DNA of 64,000 bases from Balanoglossus misakiensis. Its lineage: Eukaryota > Hemichordata. The DNA lies in assembly GCA_040954595.2 (NCBI GenBank), contig CM082596.2, positions 9,362,001 through 9,426,000 on the forward strand. The letters run 5' to 3'. The position numbers and the translations under genes are program-made. Below the pieces are notes generated by a model. It saw nothing but the letters and a program-made list of their open reading frames with translations, did no database searches and was not told the origin of the DNA. Each line of letters begins with the position of its first letter. The first letter of the stretch is position 1. Shown in pieces: positions 46,815-58,852 of this stretch.

Positions 46815-48413
46815 AAAACGCGATCAAGGCTCAATTTTATTCCGGATCACATGCGGTTACGGCCAGAAGAGAGCATCAAAGTCTTCAAATGACCATGTGG
46901 TGGCGCACTTTTTTCGATTGGCTGTATTTCAATTTGTCCGTGGTAAATTTAATTTTTGCAGGTGACTGGCACGGAAACTCTTAGCAAGGTTGAGGTAGGA
47001 TGAAAAAATGCCCCATTGACTCATTTTGGCTATTTTAAAATATGCAGTTTCATGGGGATGGACTACTCGACTATCCCAGAGGGGTCTGGAAAATTTAGAC
47101 TAGGGTGGACTTTTTACCAGGTGTCTCCGTAAAATAGACTTTTATTTCATATCCCAAAAATGAGGTGGTGTTCTCACCTGCTTTTCCCCCGACGATTTTT
47201 TCATGTCTTCTTGAGATCAAAACACTACATGAAACACTACATATACATTTTGTGAGTTGTCTTTTTTCGTTTTATGTTGGCATTAATTCAATCAGAATTT
47301 TTAATTCCTGTATTGTAAAAAGCTTGGGTTTTATGTTTCAGTTGCAGAGTGCTTAAATTTGGACAATATGCTCGACTTGCGTGGCAATTCTGCAAATATA
47401 TTTGAATTATTCTTTGGGATCCCCATCTATATTGTTTAATGCAATGAGTTGCGACCGTCATTGGTTTGGACATGAGTTTGTTGTTTGCTGTTTGGTTGGT
47501 CATGGAGCAACAGTCATGGAGCAACACGTAACATTGCCTGGGGTGTTCAATTCTGTAAATGGCATGAGATAGTTGCATGTACCCGAGTCTAGTGAAACAT
47601 CGTTTTTGGCGATGTGGATTTCATTATTGCGTGACTGTGCGGTGGGTCTCGATTCGTTCCTGTCAGACAGCCCAACAAGGACATACGCTTGACGTGCCTT
47701 AAAGGTATACGGTAACCTATGCAAATTTAGCTACAGTTACCATGGCAAATTGAGATACAGCCAATCACAAATATTCAGGAGGTGGCACACGCGACAATAA
47801 GAGCGCCACCATTTGTTCTTTAGAACACTAGGATACGCAAGTTTAGCCATTTATGGACATATGCAAATTGGAGGTGATCGTGTATTAAGTTGTAGACTTT
47901 GTCCGACATCGTCCGGTCATCACGGCTGAAATACTCCCTTTGCGCATTGCTTATAGATATTTTAGGTCGACCCCGGTGTAGTCTACTCCAATAGAAATGA
48001 AGAAAGTAAATATAAGATTACCGCCCGAAGTCTCAAACGTGAAAGCCATTTCAGTGGCACTACAGTGGATAAACATTTAATCCGTGTATACTTCATGAAA
48101 CTGAATCAGATAACTTTTATTCAAACCAAATAAATGAAACATATGAAGAGAGGCCTATCTTGATTAAACACATAAATCTGATATTTTATCATATTAGGTA
48201 ACTCAATATTTTACACTTGACGTATTTTACCAATAACACAATGTTTCAGCGAACCCGTCAGGAGCAACTTTAGCAGAATACATTTCCTTGATTTACGTTA
48301 CATGGTTTAATTCGAGAGACATTTCTCAATAAAATCAAAAGTCACAGTTCATATTTTTTATAGAAACGGTCCAATTTGTCGAGTGCGCACTGACAAGACA
48401 TGCATCGTGCATA
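46815..48413. other. No gene recognised
   Basis: I see no supported exons or elements. Short open frames on both strands at 47288-47724 overlap each other and look random. Confidence 0.35.
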
Positions 48414-48553
48414 GACCACTACGCGGATAGGGTATCTGCAATGCATGATGGTATAATTTGCGTTCAACATAGCGTCTACTGCATGGCTAACGCACGCGCT
48501 CAGAACGCAAACTATCCCACAACACCCTGTGTTATGCTATCCGCGAAGTGGTC
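48414..48553. mobile_element. 140-bp MITE
   Basis: The inverted ends GACCACTACGCGGATAG and CTATCCGCGAAGTGGTC differ at one base. An inner pair TTTGCGTTC and GAACGCAAA extends the palindrome. The flanks carry ATG CAT-like repeats but no clear target duplication. Confidence 0.75.
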
Positions 48554-49238
48554 CATGGCAGTGACAACAATTCCTATAGAGCAGTTAAGAAATAAACCGG
48601 CCGGCCGTAAATTCATTGGCTGTATTTTTTGTATTTATTTGATTTGAAAGGTCGCGTTTTCCCTGTTGCATGCGATTAGTTCAGGGCCAGTTTCAGCAGT
48701 GCTCTATTGAGTACTTTCGTATCGATGGATTGAGCTCTCGTCCAATCAGAATGGCGGATGGTAGCATGATCTGACATATTGCGTATTGCAATAGGCCTTC
48801 CCCAGATAGGTCAGAACGGAGAGGTCATTCCCCTCAGCTTCTTTGTCTTTTCTATTATTTTTTGACAAATGCGGATTGACGTTCCGTTTCTACATGGCCA
48901 TGACTGATATTTATTTACGTTTCATAGCGTAAGCGCTTGCTATTCGTTTCGCAATTGTTTTCGTAGTACAAACAAATTGAAGAAGACAAAATATATTATC
49001 TATGTCCCTAATGAGATAATCGGTTACATAATCGCACTTCCAAAGAACGCCGTGACAGAGAATTCATCAGTTGGCGAGGCGCATTCTCCACCCGCACACA
49101 AACGTTGCACTGCATACTTTGACTAATTAGAATGCGAAAGCAAGATTCTGATTGAGTAGTAACTAATTTGCATAATTGACGAGCAGGTGCTGCCTCGTTC
49201 TCGTACCGCTGACCATTGCATTTGAAAAATCATTGCAG
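48554..49238. other. Upstream region of the putative exon at 49239
   Basis: There is no coding sequence. An octamer ATTTGCAT (ATTTGCATAA, about 49166) and several CpGs are present, but no core promoter motif can be assigned. Confidence 0.25.
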
Positions 49239-49301
49239 CTTCGACGTTCATCAAGCATGGAGGTCCCGGTCGCCTCCATGCTTGATGAAGTCGTTTCTCT
49301 G
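49239..49301 (+). CDS. Candidate first coding exon with hairpin over the ATG
   Basis: An AG acceptor-like site ends at 49238 and the donor GTAAGC starts at 49302. ATG at 49257 gives 15 codons, MEVPVASMLDEVVSL, ending in phase 0. Joined to the block at 63533 the frame stays open. Joined to 50167 or 56542 it meets a stop after 20 codons. The ATG lies inside a 16-bp perfect inverted repeat (49248-49263 and 49273-49288). If the donor is skipped, the frame continues to 49640 into a fold-back element. The product is unknown. Confidence 0.4.
49248..49288. repeat. Perfect 16-bp hairpin within the exon
   Basis: TCATCAAGCATGGAGG pairs with CCTCCATGCTTGATGA around a 9-base loop. A further CGAC/GTCG pair lies just outside. 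Confidence 0.9.
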
Positions 49302-49545
49302 GTAAGCATGGCATTTAATGTTATTTTACAAGTACATGTACACTCCTTCTTGCAAAAACTGGTAGTGGTAGGGCGACAGTGTCTTCCCAACATCGAAATT
49401 CTGACTTTGGAAAGCGTTACAGCGCCGAACAGTAAACTCACAGTCGCATGGAATTCATGCGTTGTTTTACACCGTGCGAGTAAATTGTACGTCGTTCGTG
49501 GCCTCGAGTCAGCTTTGTCATTGTGGGGCAGGTGGTACCGTAACA

Positions 49546-49965
49546 CCACAGGGGGCTCTCCCTCCGCAATTTTATTGTGTGTTTGTTTGTTGTTGTTGTT
49601 GATTGGCATTATAAACAAATACATATTTCTTTGTCAATAAATATGGTTTGTTGACATGTAAGGGTTAGGTTATTAGGGTATATTTGACAGGTTATGGTAT
49701 ATTCAACTGTTAGTATTAGTGTTGGCATTTTTGCGATCCACGGCCAGCATCACCCTCTCTTCGTGGCTTAGTGATGCCCGGGGCCGTGGATCGAAAAAAG
49801 TGCCAACACTAATGCTAACCGTTGAATATTCCCTAACACTTACATGTCAACAAACCATATTTATTAATAAAGAAATATGTATTTGTTTATAATGCCAATC
49901 ATCATCAACAACAACAACAACAAACAAACAAACAATAAAATCGCGGAGGGAGAGCCCCCTGTGGT
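49546..49965. mobile_element. Large fold-back element, about 200-bp arms
   Basis: The left arm (49546-49753) and right arm (49771-49965) are complementary over almost their full length, around a 17-base loop. Both arms contain (GTT)n/(AAC)n and (GTTT)n/(AAAC)n runs and the TGTTGACATGTAAG block. It sits in the first intron of the candidate gene. Confidence 0.85.
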
Positions 49966-50166
49966 AACACACTACAGTATAACTTTTAAGGCAAAGCGAT
50001 AGCGAATAAACTGACCAGAATTAGTTTTGTTGTTGGGGAGATTTTTGGCACCATCGAGACTGTTATAAGCTACCAGTGTCAGCTATGGCATAGCTGTTAA
50101 CACGCAGCCCTGCCACGCAGAGCTACTATGACTGGTTACTAACTTCTATGTCTATTTGATTCACAG

Positions 50167-50241
50167 ATGCTGCCTGAAAATGTCTGCGTTTCAACTCGGG
50201 ATTCTCTTCCTCGTCCGAGGCGAGTTTAAGACCGCTCAATG
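50167..50241 (+). other. Mini-exon b (unit 1)
   Basis: The acceptor TTGATTCACAG and donor GTAAGC flank 75 bp. In phase 0 the frame reads MLPENVCVSTRDSL and then meets TAA. In the next frame it is fully open (CCLKMSAFQLGILFLVRGEF). An ATG inside that frame could start translation. It is paralogous to the blocks at 50815, 56542, 57800 and 63533, sharing TTTCAAC and AAGACCGCT. Its expression and meaning are unknown. Confidence 0.45.
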
Positions 50242-50814
50242 GTAAGCATGACTTGCTATATATTTGCTTTTATCACGCGTTGCAAACGGTACAATAGGAA
50301 GCAATGTATGTCTACGAACTAATTTACACATTCCAGCTTTCAATACTTGTTTTTTCCCCTTCGAATTCTGGCCTTGATTGCCTGTGATATGGTAGTGATG
50401 ACATGAATTAAATGGACAACTCACAAGTTCAAATCTTCACATGGAGCATAGAATACATTTGGATGCATTTCTTTAAACATATAGCTAAAATTACTCCCAT
50501 ACCAATACACAGGGAGATACTGTAGCTTTGGCTGAACATGCGCTAGTCCAACACCATGCTTAATCAAACTGGCTAAGAAGTCTATTATCATATTAGACTT
50601 ATGAAGGACAGTAATGAGTAATGTTGTTTAAAGTGACAAAAACAATAATTTAGGTCAGAAAGAAAAATGTTAATCATGACACAAACAGGCTGGATATTTT
50701 TTCTGACCCTATATTATACCATGTTTTGCATATTTTCACTATTTAGTATTGCCCACATAATTCTAAAGCAAGGTTGATTGGTTACTTATTAATATGCATA
50801 TATTTGATTCACAG

Positions 50815-50887
50815 TCTTAAACACAGCATTTCAACGTATGCCGGAGGAGGGAGAGAATACCTAGGCCTGATCCAAGACCGCTTTCCG
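50815..50887 (+). other. Mini-exon c (unit 1)
   Basis: 73 bp between TTGATTCACAG and GTAAGC. Following block b in the open frame (phase 2 join) it reads CLKHSISTYAGGGREYLGLI and ends in phase 0. It carries the same ISTY-type and AAGACCGCTTTCC landmarks as its paralogues. Confidence 0.45.
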
Positions 50888-51303
50888 GTAAGCACAACTT
50901 GCTGTATACATGCTCCATAGCTTGTTTGTAAAGGCTACCTTTTCCCATCAAACAGTGAAGTCGCCCTTTCAAAATTATGGTGGTGGCAAGCCACAACTGG
51001 TTATCATGAAGAGTTGGACACCACTAATAATCATTTTAATATTTTCCAATGGGTAACCTTTATGTAACACTATCCTCAACAATTTCAGTCAACAAGATTT
51101 ATATTTCGCTGTATAGCAAGGCCGAACAAATATGACTGATTGATAGGGATTTATCTGAAAATATGACAAAATCAACAAATACAGAATAATAAGTCACCAA
51201 ACATGTATCATGTTTTATTCGAGGGAACATGAGCAGGGTCCCATAAACCTGCCAACCCATGCTACCCATGACTTTACAAATGTTTCCGTCATACTATGCA
51301 GAA

Positions 51304-51655
51304 AATTCTGGCTGCTTTAAATAGGTTTTCACTTTGCGCTAGGGGGTCAAATCCCATTGCATTCTGGGCGAAAAGTTCACAACCAACTGTAGTAAGAGAT
51401 AGAAGAAATGATATGTTTACTGTATTTCATGACTTCCTTTGGTCAAACATGTCTGTCTCTGTAGTTAGCATATTAAACCCATTAAACTGTTTTTCACATT
51501 TTGTTATATTTTCTGTTAAAAAGTTCCAGAATGACCCATCATCACTTTAGCATATGAACTCCCATTTCTTTAACATGGCAAAAATCGGCCATCTTGAAAT
51601 TGTCGACCGTATGAGATTTTCATCACTCACTTAGGGTAGCTTAAAACGTATTTCA
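51304..51655 (+). repeat. Dispersed repeat R1, copy in unit 1
   Basis: Near-identical to 31896-32242 apart from small indels. It contains GATAGAAGAAATGATATGTT and GGCAAAAATCGGCCATCTTG. Confidence 0.85.
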
Positions 51656-52200
51656 GGGGAGAATTGTATAGGCATGACTTGGTCTGTAAATTTGATGAAA
51701 TACCTACCTGCAAATTGTTCACAAGCAGCTGACTGTACTGAAAGACTGGAAGTGTTGTGTACTTATTTTACATATTCAATATTTGTAATTAGACCATGTC
51801 ATGTATATCTTGGGGATTGCTCGATCGCAATGTCTCTGCTGGTACAATGTCCTTTTAACTTGTACAGTAATATGGTAGTGATTGTAAGTTTGTGTGCAGC
51901 ATTTGTAAATTATTTTCAATTTATAAATTATTTCTAAGTTTCTTCATTCTCAAATTGCTTGCCCAACTGCATTAAAATTTAAATTTTGGTATGATTTTGA
52001 GTAGGCTTTCTGTTTCAAATTTATTTTCTACACTTTTTGAAATTTTTTGGTAAAATGATTTTCCATGGAAAATCTGATTTCCCTGTAATTCGGTTGACAG
52101 GATTTTCACCAGACCTCTAAATCATGAAGTACATGTATCAGAATTGCATCGCCCCCCCCCCCCCCAAAAAAAAATTCTAGTCACCCTTGGCATGTAGTAT

Positions 52201-54798
52201 TAGTGGAGCGGCCAAACCCCAATTTTCATCGCGATTGTGCATTTTGTGATAAAAACACCAAACTTGGCTCAGATGTGTGTTACTGTGTACTAAGCAAATT
52301 CAGATAGCGAGCCACTTAATATCTGTTAACGGGTAGCTATGGCAACCATTTTTCAAAATGGCCGCCACTATATTAATCTTTCACACAAAATAACGACTAA
52401 AGAACACCAAGGTTCTTTCAGATTAGGATATTTGAAACCAGAAACTATAGAAAGGGTATTTGTGGTCACCGAAATAGTTCTGAATATAGAATAAAGGATA
52501 AAACACAGTTTAACGTCTACAGTACAGCGGCATAACAAATCGATTGTGCATTTTGTGATACAAGCACCAAACTTGGCTATGTGCATTAATGTGTACTAAA
52601 CAAATTCAGATAGTGAGCCACAATATCTGTTGATGAGTTTCCATGGCAACTATTTTTTCATTTTTTCAAAATGGCCGCCAATACAGATAATCTCACCCAC
52701 AAAATAACAATTATAAAACTCCAAAGTAAATTCATATTACAAAATTTGAAACAAGAAACTGCTCAAAGAGTAATTTCTAAAATTTTTATCATCACTAAAC
52801 TAGTTAAAGGGGTAAATACAGGATCGAGATTCAGTCGCTAAAGAAATTCAAGTTTGGTAATAACCACGATTACAACAAACTTAGTTAAAACACTGTATAA
52901 CCATAGATATATTATAATAGTGACCTGGCATAAACAACATTTTCATAAAATTTGGGCATTTTGTGATAAAAGTTTAACAGGTAAACCTCAGTTGATTCGT
53001 TATTTTCCCCATAAAAATATCTTTCATGAACAAAATTCCAAATTTAGTCAACCCAGGAAAAAACGGCATCTCGTTTCTCAACCTTATAAATTGATCTGAC
53101 CAGTTTGAATCAGTGCAGAATCTAGCTTTTCTATTTTATCTTCATCAAATGATTCATGCAAATAAAGAATCACTTCCCCATAATATGATGGCAGAAAGCC
53201 AGTATCATGACAGTCGATTGGTTTGTTAAAGTTACTATAGAAACTAACTATGTCTAGGTTGTATGTACATAGATAGATGTTAGGAATCAAAATCAAAATC
53301 TGTTTCAAACTTTTCATCCAATACTTGTCCTTCGGAAAGCGTTTTGATGAAGTCGCTTGAAGTGCTTTGTATTGCTCATGTTATCGATAATTTTAATCGC
53401 ACCTTGATGATAGTCAGCAGTTCTATTTTGACATGTTATTTTGTGTTTTTTGAACCCCCAAAATCAAAGAATAAAATGATAAAGTGAAAATAAGCTTCAA
53501 AACACCAAAAGTCTTCAGGATCACAGCTTTTCTGTAAAGAGTAAGATTTCGCTTACTTCATGCTATTAAATGAAATGAAGTTTTCCTAATATCTCTTGCA
53601 AAGTCGGATCTTTACACATTGAGATATTAGAATGAAAGTACATTCCAAGTGACTTGTTGGGAGCATTGGGCCACCTAATCCCAGAAAATTGCAATAATAC
53701 CTGTTTTTCCATTTACCAATCTAAAGGCCAACTGCTTGTATCTTTAGTTGGGTTTTTATAATTAACACACATTTTTGACAATATTTATGGCATGATGAAC
53801 ACTATTCTCGACAAATAAAATAATGTTGTGTCCCCCGGTGTAATTTTTATGAGTTTGGAATCATAGACACCATTTATCTTTTGGTCAACTCTGTTAACAG
53901 TCGCCAAAATTGCTGGAGTCGAACTGATACATGATCTAAAGTATCAAGACATATGGTCGATTATTAACGTTTCAGCAATTCGACTTAAGTTTCTTTAATT
54001 TCCCATGGCATTTTGACAAACATCAACGCCCCGAAAAAACGTTGTCAACGCTGCGGTCGCGATTGTGGTCGAAACAAAGCCAACATTTTCGCATGGTTTG
54101 TTACCCGGGGTCCATTTAGATTGCATTGCGTTTGAGGCCCTATGTGTATGTCTGTCGACCAATAAACGCGACGACCGTGGACTCAGTTTGGATCAACGTC
54201 TATTTCGGGCAGTGGACTCTCAGTTGATAAGGAAATTTTACCAGTCACGAGTAAGCTAAGCCCGCATCCGTGTGCAATTCGAATATATCGGTGATCTGTT
54301 AATATGATTATCATTGGCTAAGGTGGTAAACTGTTGTGATTCATATGACGTGTAATTTATGTACTGCAAGTTAAATATCGCAATTAGCCTAATGTTTGAC
54401 GATAGACAGTATGGTTTCACTTCTAGAGGAGCACCTATTAATCCGAGAACAAAGGGATTAAAAGTTGCGCCTTTAAATTGTGTTTTGATAACTTACTTAC
54501 CCCTATAAGTAGTTTAGTAACCATAATATCTTTGCAAATCATTCTTTACACAGTTCCTTGTATCAAATATAGTAATCTAAATTTATTTTGGTGTTTACAG
54601 TTGTTATTTGGTGGGTGAAATTATCTGTATTGGTGACCATTTTGAAAAATCGGTTGCCATGGAAACTCATCAACAGATATTTAGTGGCTCGCTATCTGAA
54701 TTTGTTTACTTCACATTAACACACATCTGAGCCAAGTTTGGTGCTTTTATCACAAAATGCACAATCGCTATGAAAATTAGGGTTTGGCCGCTCCACTA
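52201..54798. mobile_element. 2.6-kb DNA element with about 190-bp inverted ends
   Basis: Both ends start TAGTGGAGCGGCCAAACCC and stay complementary for about 190 bp (52201-52390 and 54605-54798). TAT flanks both sides, and unit 2 has the uninterrupted site with a single TAT at 59242-59244. So this is a true insertion with a 3-bp target duplication. A direct repeat of the left end recurs inside at about 52540-52730. Short minus-strand frame 53317-53084 (starting MKSLKQILILIPNIYL) has no recognised transposase motif, so the element looks non-autonomous. The superfamily is unassigned. Confidence 0.85.
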
Positions 54799-54805
54799 TA
54801 TTAGC

Positions 54806-56460
54806 CATTGATCTGGGAAAGTTACAAAAATGTGTTGTCCAAGCACGTTGAAGGTACAAGTGGTTTTTACACTAGCTATGAAGGCATTTTATTAAAATTA
54901 TTAGGTCCCGTTTGGTATATGTATTTATACCATGGGACCTTACAGGATCAGTTGCACCTGTATGTATGGATGTCTGTATGGATGTTTGTCTGTATGTCCA
55001 TCAACATCAAACATTTGGAAACTACTGGCGTGTGACCTTGATATTTAGTGTGGAGATGCAGGCAAGGCAGTAGGGGGGAGTTTGTCTAAATGAAGTTGTC
55101 ATTGCCAAAATATGCAAGTGAGCTGGGAAAGTGTCAAATTTGTCAAAACTGAGGAACTCAAAAACTACTGGGTAAATTGCTTTAAAAATTGAAAATTGAT
55201 ATGCATGTACCTTATAGTAACCTCACACAGCCCTTTATGTTGTCAGCTTATGTGAATTTCCAATGTTTATGCATTTTTTGTCTCCACATTATCGGTAAAA
55301 AATCTACTTTTCTGGAATTGATCAGCTGACTTGTTTGAAATTTAGTATGAAGCTTCGCAGGTGATCTGAGTTACCATAGTTTTGATTAAAGTGTTGCAAA
55401 ATTTGTGTATTTTAATTGTGTAGCAATTTTTAGGTCCCATGGCATTTGGTTTGTGTATATATATATATACGATTGGGACCTTATGGAATGACTTGCATCT
55501 GTATGTATGGATGAACGGATGAAAACTGCTGTGCATATCACTTCCATATTTAGTGTGTAGATGAAGGCGGGGATGTAGATGGGATTTTGTTCAAATGAGG
55601 TTGCCATTGCCAAAAGTATTACCTGTGAAAATGTGAAATTGGTCAAAAGTCAGAAACTCAGCAACCACTGGTCAGATTGATCTGAAAACTTGTATGTCAA
55701 TAAACCCCATACAGTCCTGTATGCTTTGAGCTAATATTATGAATTTTCTAATGTTTATTAATTTTTTGTCTTTTTCCAAATTATTGGTAAAAAAATCTTC
55801 ACTTCTGAAAGCGATAGTCCGACTCCTTCGAAATTTAGTATGAAGCTTCCTATAGGTGGTCCGAGTTACCATATTTTTTGTTCAGATTGTTGTAAAATAG
55901 GCATATTTATAATTTTGAGCAATTATGCCAATTTTGGTCAGAATGCTTTGCAATTTGGTAGGCAGATTCCCAGGGGTAACCCAAGTGAGATGTCTTAAAA
56001 ATGGTTAAAACTTCATCTTTGTCTTATTTGGAGATATTTTATGCAATCTTTGTCAAAAACTGTTTTCTCTGAAAACGTTCAAACCGTTGTCTGGTTGCTT
56101 TGAACTTTGGCAGGAATGTTCCTTGTAGTGATTGAAGTAAGATGGTGTACAATTATAGTGATTTTTGCATATTTGTGTTTTTGCCACTTTTGAACAAATG
56201 TGTTTTTCTTTGAAACTGCTTTTTTGATGGCTTTGAAATATGGTAGGAAAATTCCTAGGGGTAACCCAAATTTTTTTTCTGATTGCTTTAGAAGTTGGTT
56301 TACAATTTCATAACACATGTACCTGTATGTGCGACTTTTATTAAAGTCTGGTTTTTAATATTTAGGTAGTTTTGTTGTAAATTCTTTGTTTTTGGATAGC
56401 AAATCTTCTCTTGAACCAATTGCCCAGTTTCTTTGAAAGTTACTGTTAACAAGGTGAGTT
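54806..56460 (+). repeat. Hairpin-headed degenerate repeat array (unit 1)
   Basis: Two hairpin headers with AGGTCCC and GGGACCT arms (54903-54940 and about 55431-55483) each precede TATG-rich sequence and GTCCATCAACATCAAA or its remnants. A core like CTTTGAAATTTGGTAGG recurs at about 55335, 55675, 55827, 55945, 56097 and 56233. Typical spacing is 115-155 bp. Confidence 0.7.
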
Positions 56461-56541
56461 GGTACACCCAACTTAGACTTTTACATCCAACTTAGAGCTA
56501 CTATGACTGGTTACTAACTTCTAGGTCTATTTGATTCTCAG

Positions 56542-56616
56542 ATGCTGCCTGAGATTGCCTGCATTTCAACTCAGGATTCTCTTCCTCGTCTGGGGCGAGT
56601 TTAAGACCGCTCAATG
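56542..56616 (+). other. Mini-exon b' (unit 2)
   Basis: This 75-bp copy of block b has the acceptor TTGATTCTCAG and donor GTAAGC. Phase 0 again meets TAA at the same codon (MLPEIACISTQDSL...). The shifted frame stays open, with several replacements relative to unit 1. Confidence 0.45.
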
Positions 56617-57069
56617 GTAAGCATGACTTGCTATATATTTGCTTTTATCGGGCGTTGCAACCGAAGCAATAGGAAGCAATTTGTATGTCTACGAACTAAT
56701 TTACACATTCCAGTTATCAATACTTTTTTTTTCCCTTCGAATTCTGGCCTCGATTGCCTGTGATATGATCGTGATGACATGAATTAAATGGTCAAGTTCA
56801 AATCTTCATGTGATGCATAAATTAAATTTGGATGCATTTCCTTAACCATATAGCTAGAAATTACTCCCATATCAATACACAGGGAGATACCGTAACTTTG
56901 GCTGAAAGTGTGCTAGTCCAACACCATGCTTAATCAAACTGGCTAAGAGATCTATTATTATGTATAGACACATGAAGGAAAGTAATGTTGTTTAGAGTGA
57001 AATAAAACAATACCTTAGGCCGCAAAGAAAAATATAAATCATGACACAAACAGGCTGGATTTTTTTTTC

Positions 57070-57690
57070 AAAAATGTGTGCGTAAGATCACATTGGCTGA
57101 TGGTGACCAAAGCCAGAGAAGCGCAGTCCTGAATTCGGAAATCTGATCAGTACCAGAAACTTGCTCAAAGCTACTAAATGCACAAAAAGTTTTGAGAATC
57201 TTTATAAAGATAAAAAATCACCAAGCGACTATTGGGCTTGTCTGTGTTCAATATGTCTTCCCTGGTAACAACATCTACTTCCGCCACCACGCCATGAGAT
57301 ATACTGACAGCCACGTTTGAAACATTTTAGTATACTGATATTTAAAGTTTAAATTTTAAGGCTTACTTTTCTATACTTAAATAAATGTTTTATAATTGCC
57401 AACAATGTACATTCTTATGCTAATCAGTTGTATGAAAAGTGAGATGGATCAAATGCAAGTTTCATTTTCACAACAAACAAAGAAATCATTGTACAGTGTT
57501 ACATAGATGTCAAAGTGCGTGTACACCTTCTGTCATTTACAGAATCTGATATCATGTCAGTTTCAGTTGTCACCTAATTGCAATGTTTGGGGTATATACC
57601 CATGTGGACCACTTTACTGCAGTACTGATGTAAATGGAGTTTTAAGATCGACGTATTCCACTGTTGTACATTATCGCAGCACAGTCTGAC
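57070..57690 (+). other. Unit-2 segment missing from unit 1, related to 63.8-64.0 kb
   Basis: The right part (about 57490-57640) resembles 63820-63970, sharing TGTCACCTGATTGCCATGT-like and GATGTAAATGGAGTTT sequence. The segment is therefore ancestral and was lost from unit 1. No exon is recognised. Confidence 0.55.
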
Positions 57691-57799
57691 CGTACATTAT
57701 ACCATGTTTTGCATATTTTCACTAATTAGTATGGCCCACATAATTCTAAAACAAAGTTGATTGGTTACTAATTAATATTTGCATATATTTGATTCACAG

Positions 57800-57872
57800 T
57801 CTTAAACACAGCATTTCAACGTATGCCGGAGGAGGAAGAGAATACCTAGGCCTTTTCCAAGACCGCTTTCCG
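57800..57872 (+). other. Mini-exon c' (unit 2)
   Basis: 73 bp, with few substitutions relative to 50815-50887 (for example CTGATCCAAG becomes CTTTTCCAAG). The acceptor, donor and open frame are preserved. Confidence 0.45.
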
Positions 57873-58065
57873 GTAAGCACAACTTGCTGTATACATGCTC
57901 CATAGCTTGTTTGTAAATGCTACCTTTTCCCATCAAACAGTGAAGTCGCCCTTTCAAAATTATGGTGGTGGCAAGCCACAATCGGTTATCATGGAGAGTC
58001 CCATAAACTTACCAGCCCACGCTAGCCATGACTTTACAAATGTTTCCCGTCATACAGTGCAGAAC

Positions 58066-58410
58066 ATTCTGGCTGCCTTAAATAGGTTTTCACTATGCGC
58101 TAGGGGGTCAAATCACATTGCATTCTGGGCGAAAAGTCCACAACCCACTGTAGTAAGAGATGGAAGAAATGATACATTTTTTGTATTTCATGCTTTGGTC
58201 AAACATGTCGTTCTCTGTAGTTAGCATATTAAACTCATTAAACTTTTTTCACATTTAGTTATTTTTTCTGTTAAAAAGTTCAAGAATGACCCATTATCAC
58301 TTTAGCTTATGAACTCCCATTTCTTTAACATGGCAAAAATCGGCCATCTTGAAATTGTCGACAATATGAGATTTTCATCACTCACTTAGGGTAGCTTAAA
58401 ACGTATTTCA
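58066..58410 (+). repeat. Dispersed repeat R1, copy in unit 2
   Basis: Matches 51304-51655 with a short deletion near 58195. Confidence 0.85.
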
Positions 58411-58538
58411 GGGGAGAATTGTATAGGCATGACTTGGTCTGTAAATTTGATGAAATACCTACCTGCAAATTGTTCACAAGCAGCTGACTGTACTGAAAGA
58501 CTGGAAGTGTTGTGTACTTATTTTACATATTCAATATT

Positions 58539-58852
58539 TAAGCAATAAAACACCCCCAGCCATGGTATACCACGAGATTTTGACCAGTTCACGACATATA
58601 CGCACGAGCGATAGCGAGTGCGTATATGGAGTTGAACTTGTCAAAATCGAGTGGTATACCATGGCTGGGGGTGTTTTATTGCTATTATATTATGCCAGTA
58701 TATTGAAACTTTGCATAAAACATTTTAAAAAGGCATTTTCTTTGACTATGATATATGACTGTGGTATATGGCTAATATATCACGGTCACGTGTCGTGTCT
58801 CGACCAATCAAATAGCGTGATTTACACCACCAATATACTGGTATAATATAAT
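58539..58852. mobile_element. About 313-bp insertion made of two hairpins
   Basis: Unit 1 has an uninterrupted CAATATTTGTAATTAG at the matching site. The insertion begins with a perfect 33-bp inverted pair (58541-58573 and 58651-58683, core CCAGCCATGGTATACCAC). It ends with a second, 22-bp pair (58684-58705 and 58831-58852, ATTATATTATGCCAGTATATTG-type). No coding frame is present. Confidence 0.8.

Larger units (their letters stand above)
50123..56460 (+). repeat. Tandem segmental duplication, unit 1
   Basis: The segments 50123-52199 and 54799-56460 align in order with unit 2 (56492-61080). Between them sits the 2.6-kb element 52201-54798. Relative to unit 2, this unit lacks the stretch corresponding to 57070-57690 and has an extra stretch at about 51013-51240. 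Confidence 0.85.

Noticed and set aside
49163-49640. Overlapping 150-codon frames on both strands as two genes
   Set aside because: The shared peptides come from a perfect palindrome, and the frames run on into a fold-back element. Only the short exon with a donor is kept as a candidate.
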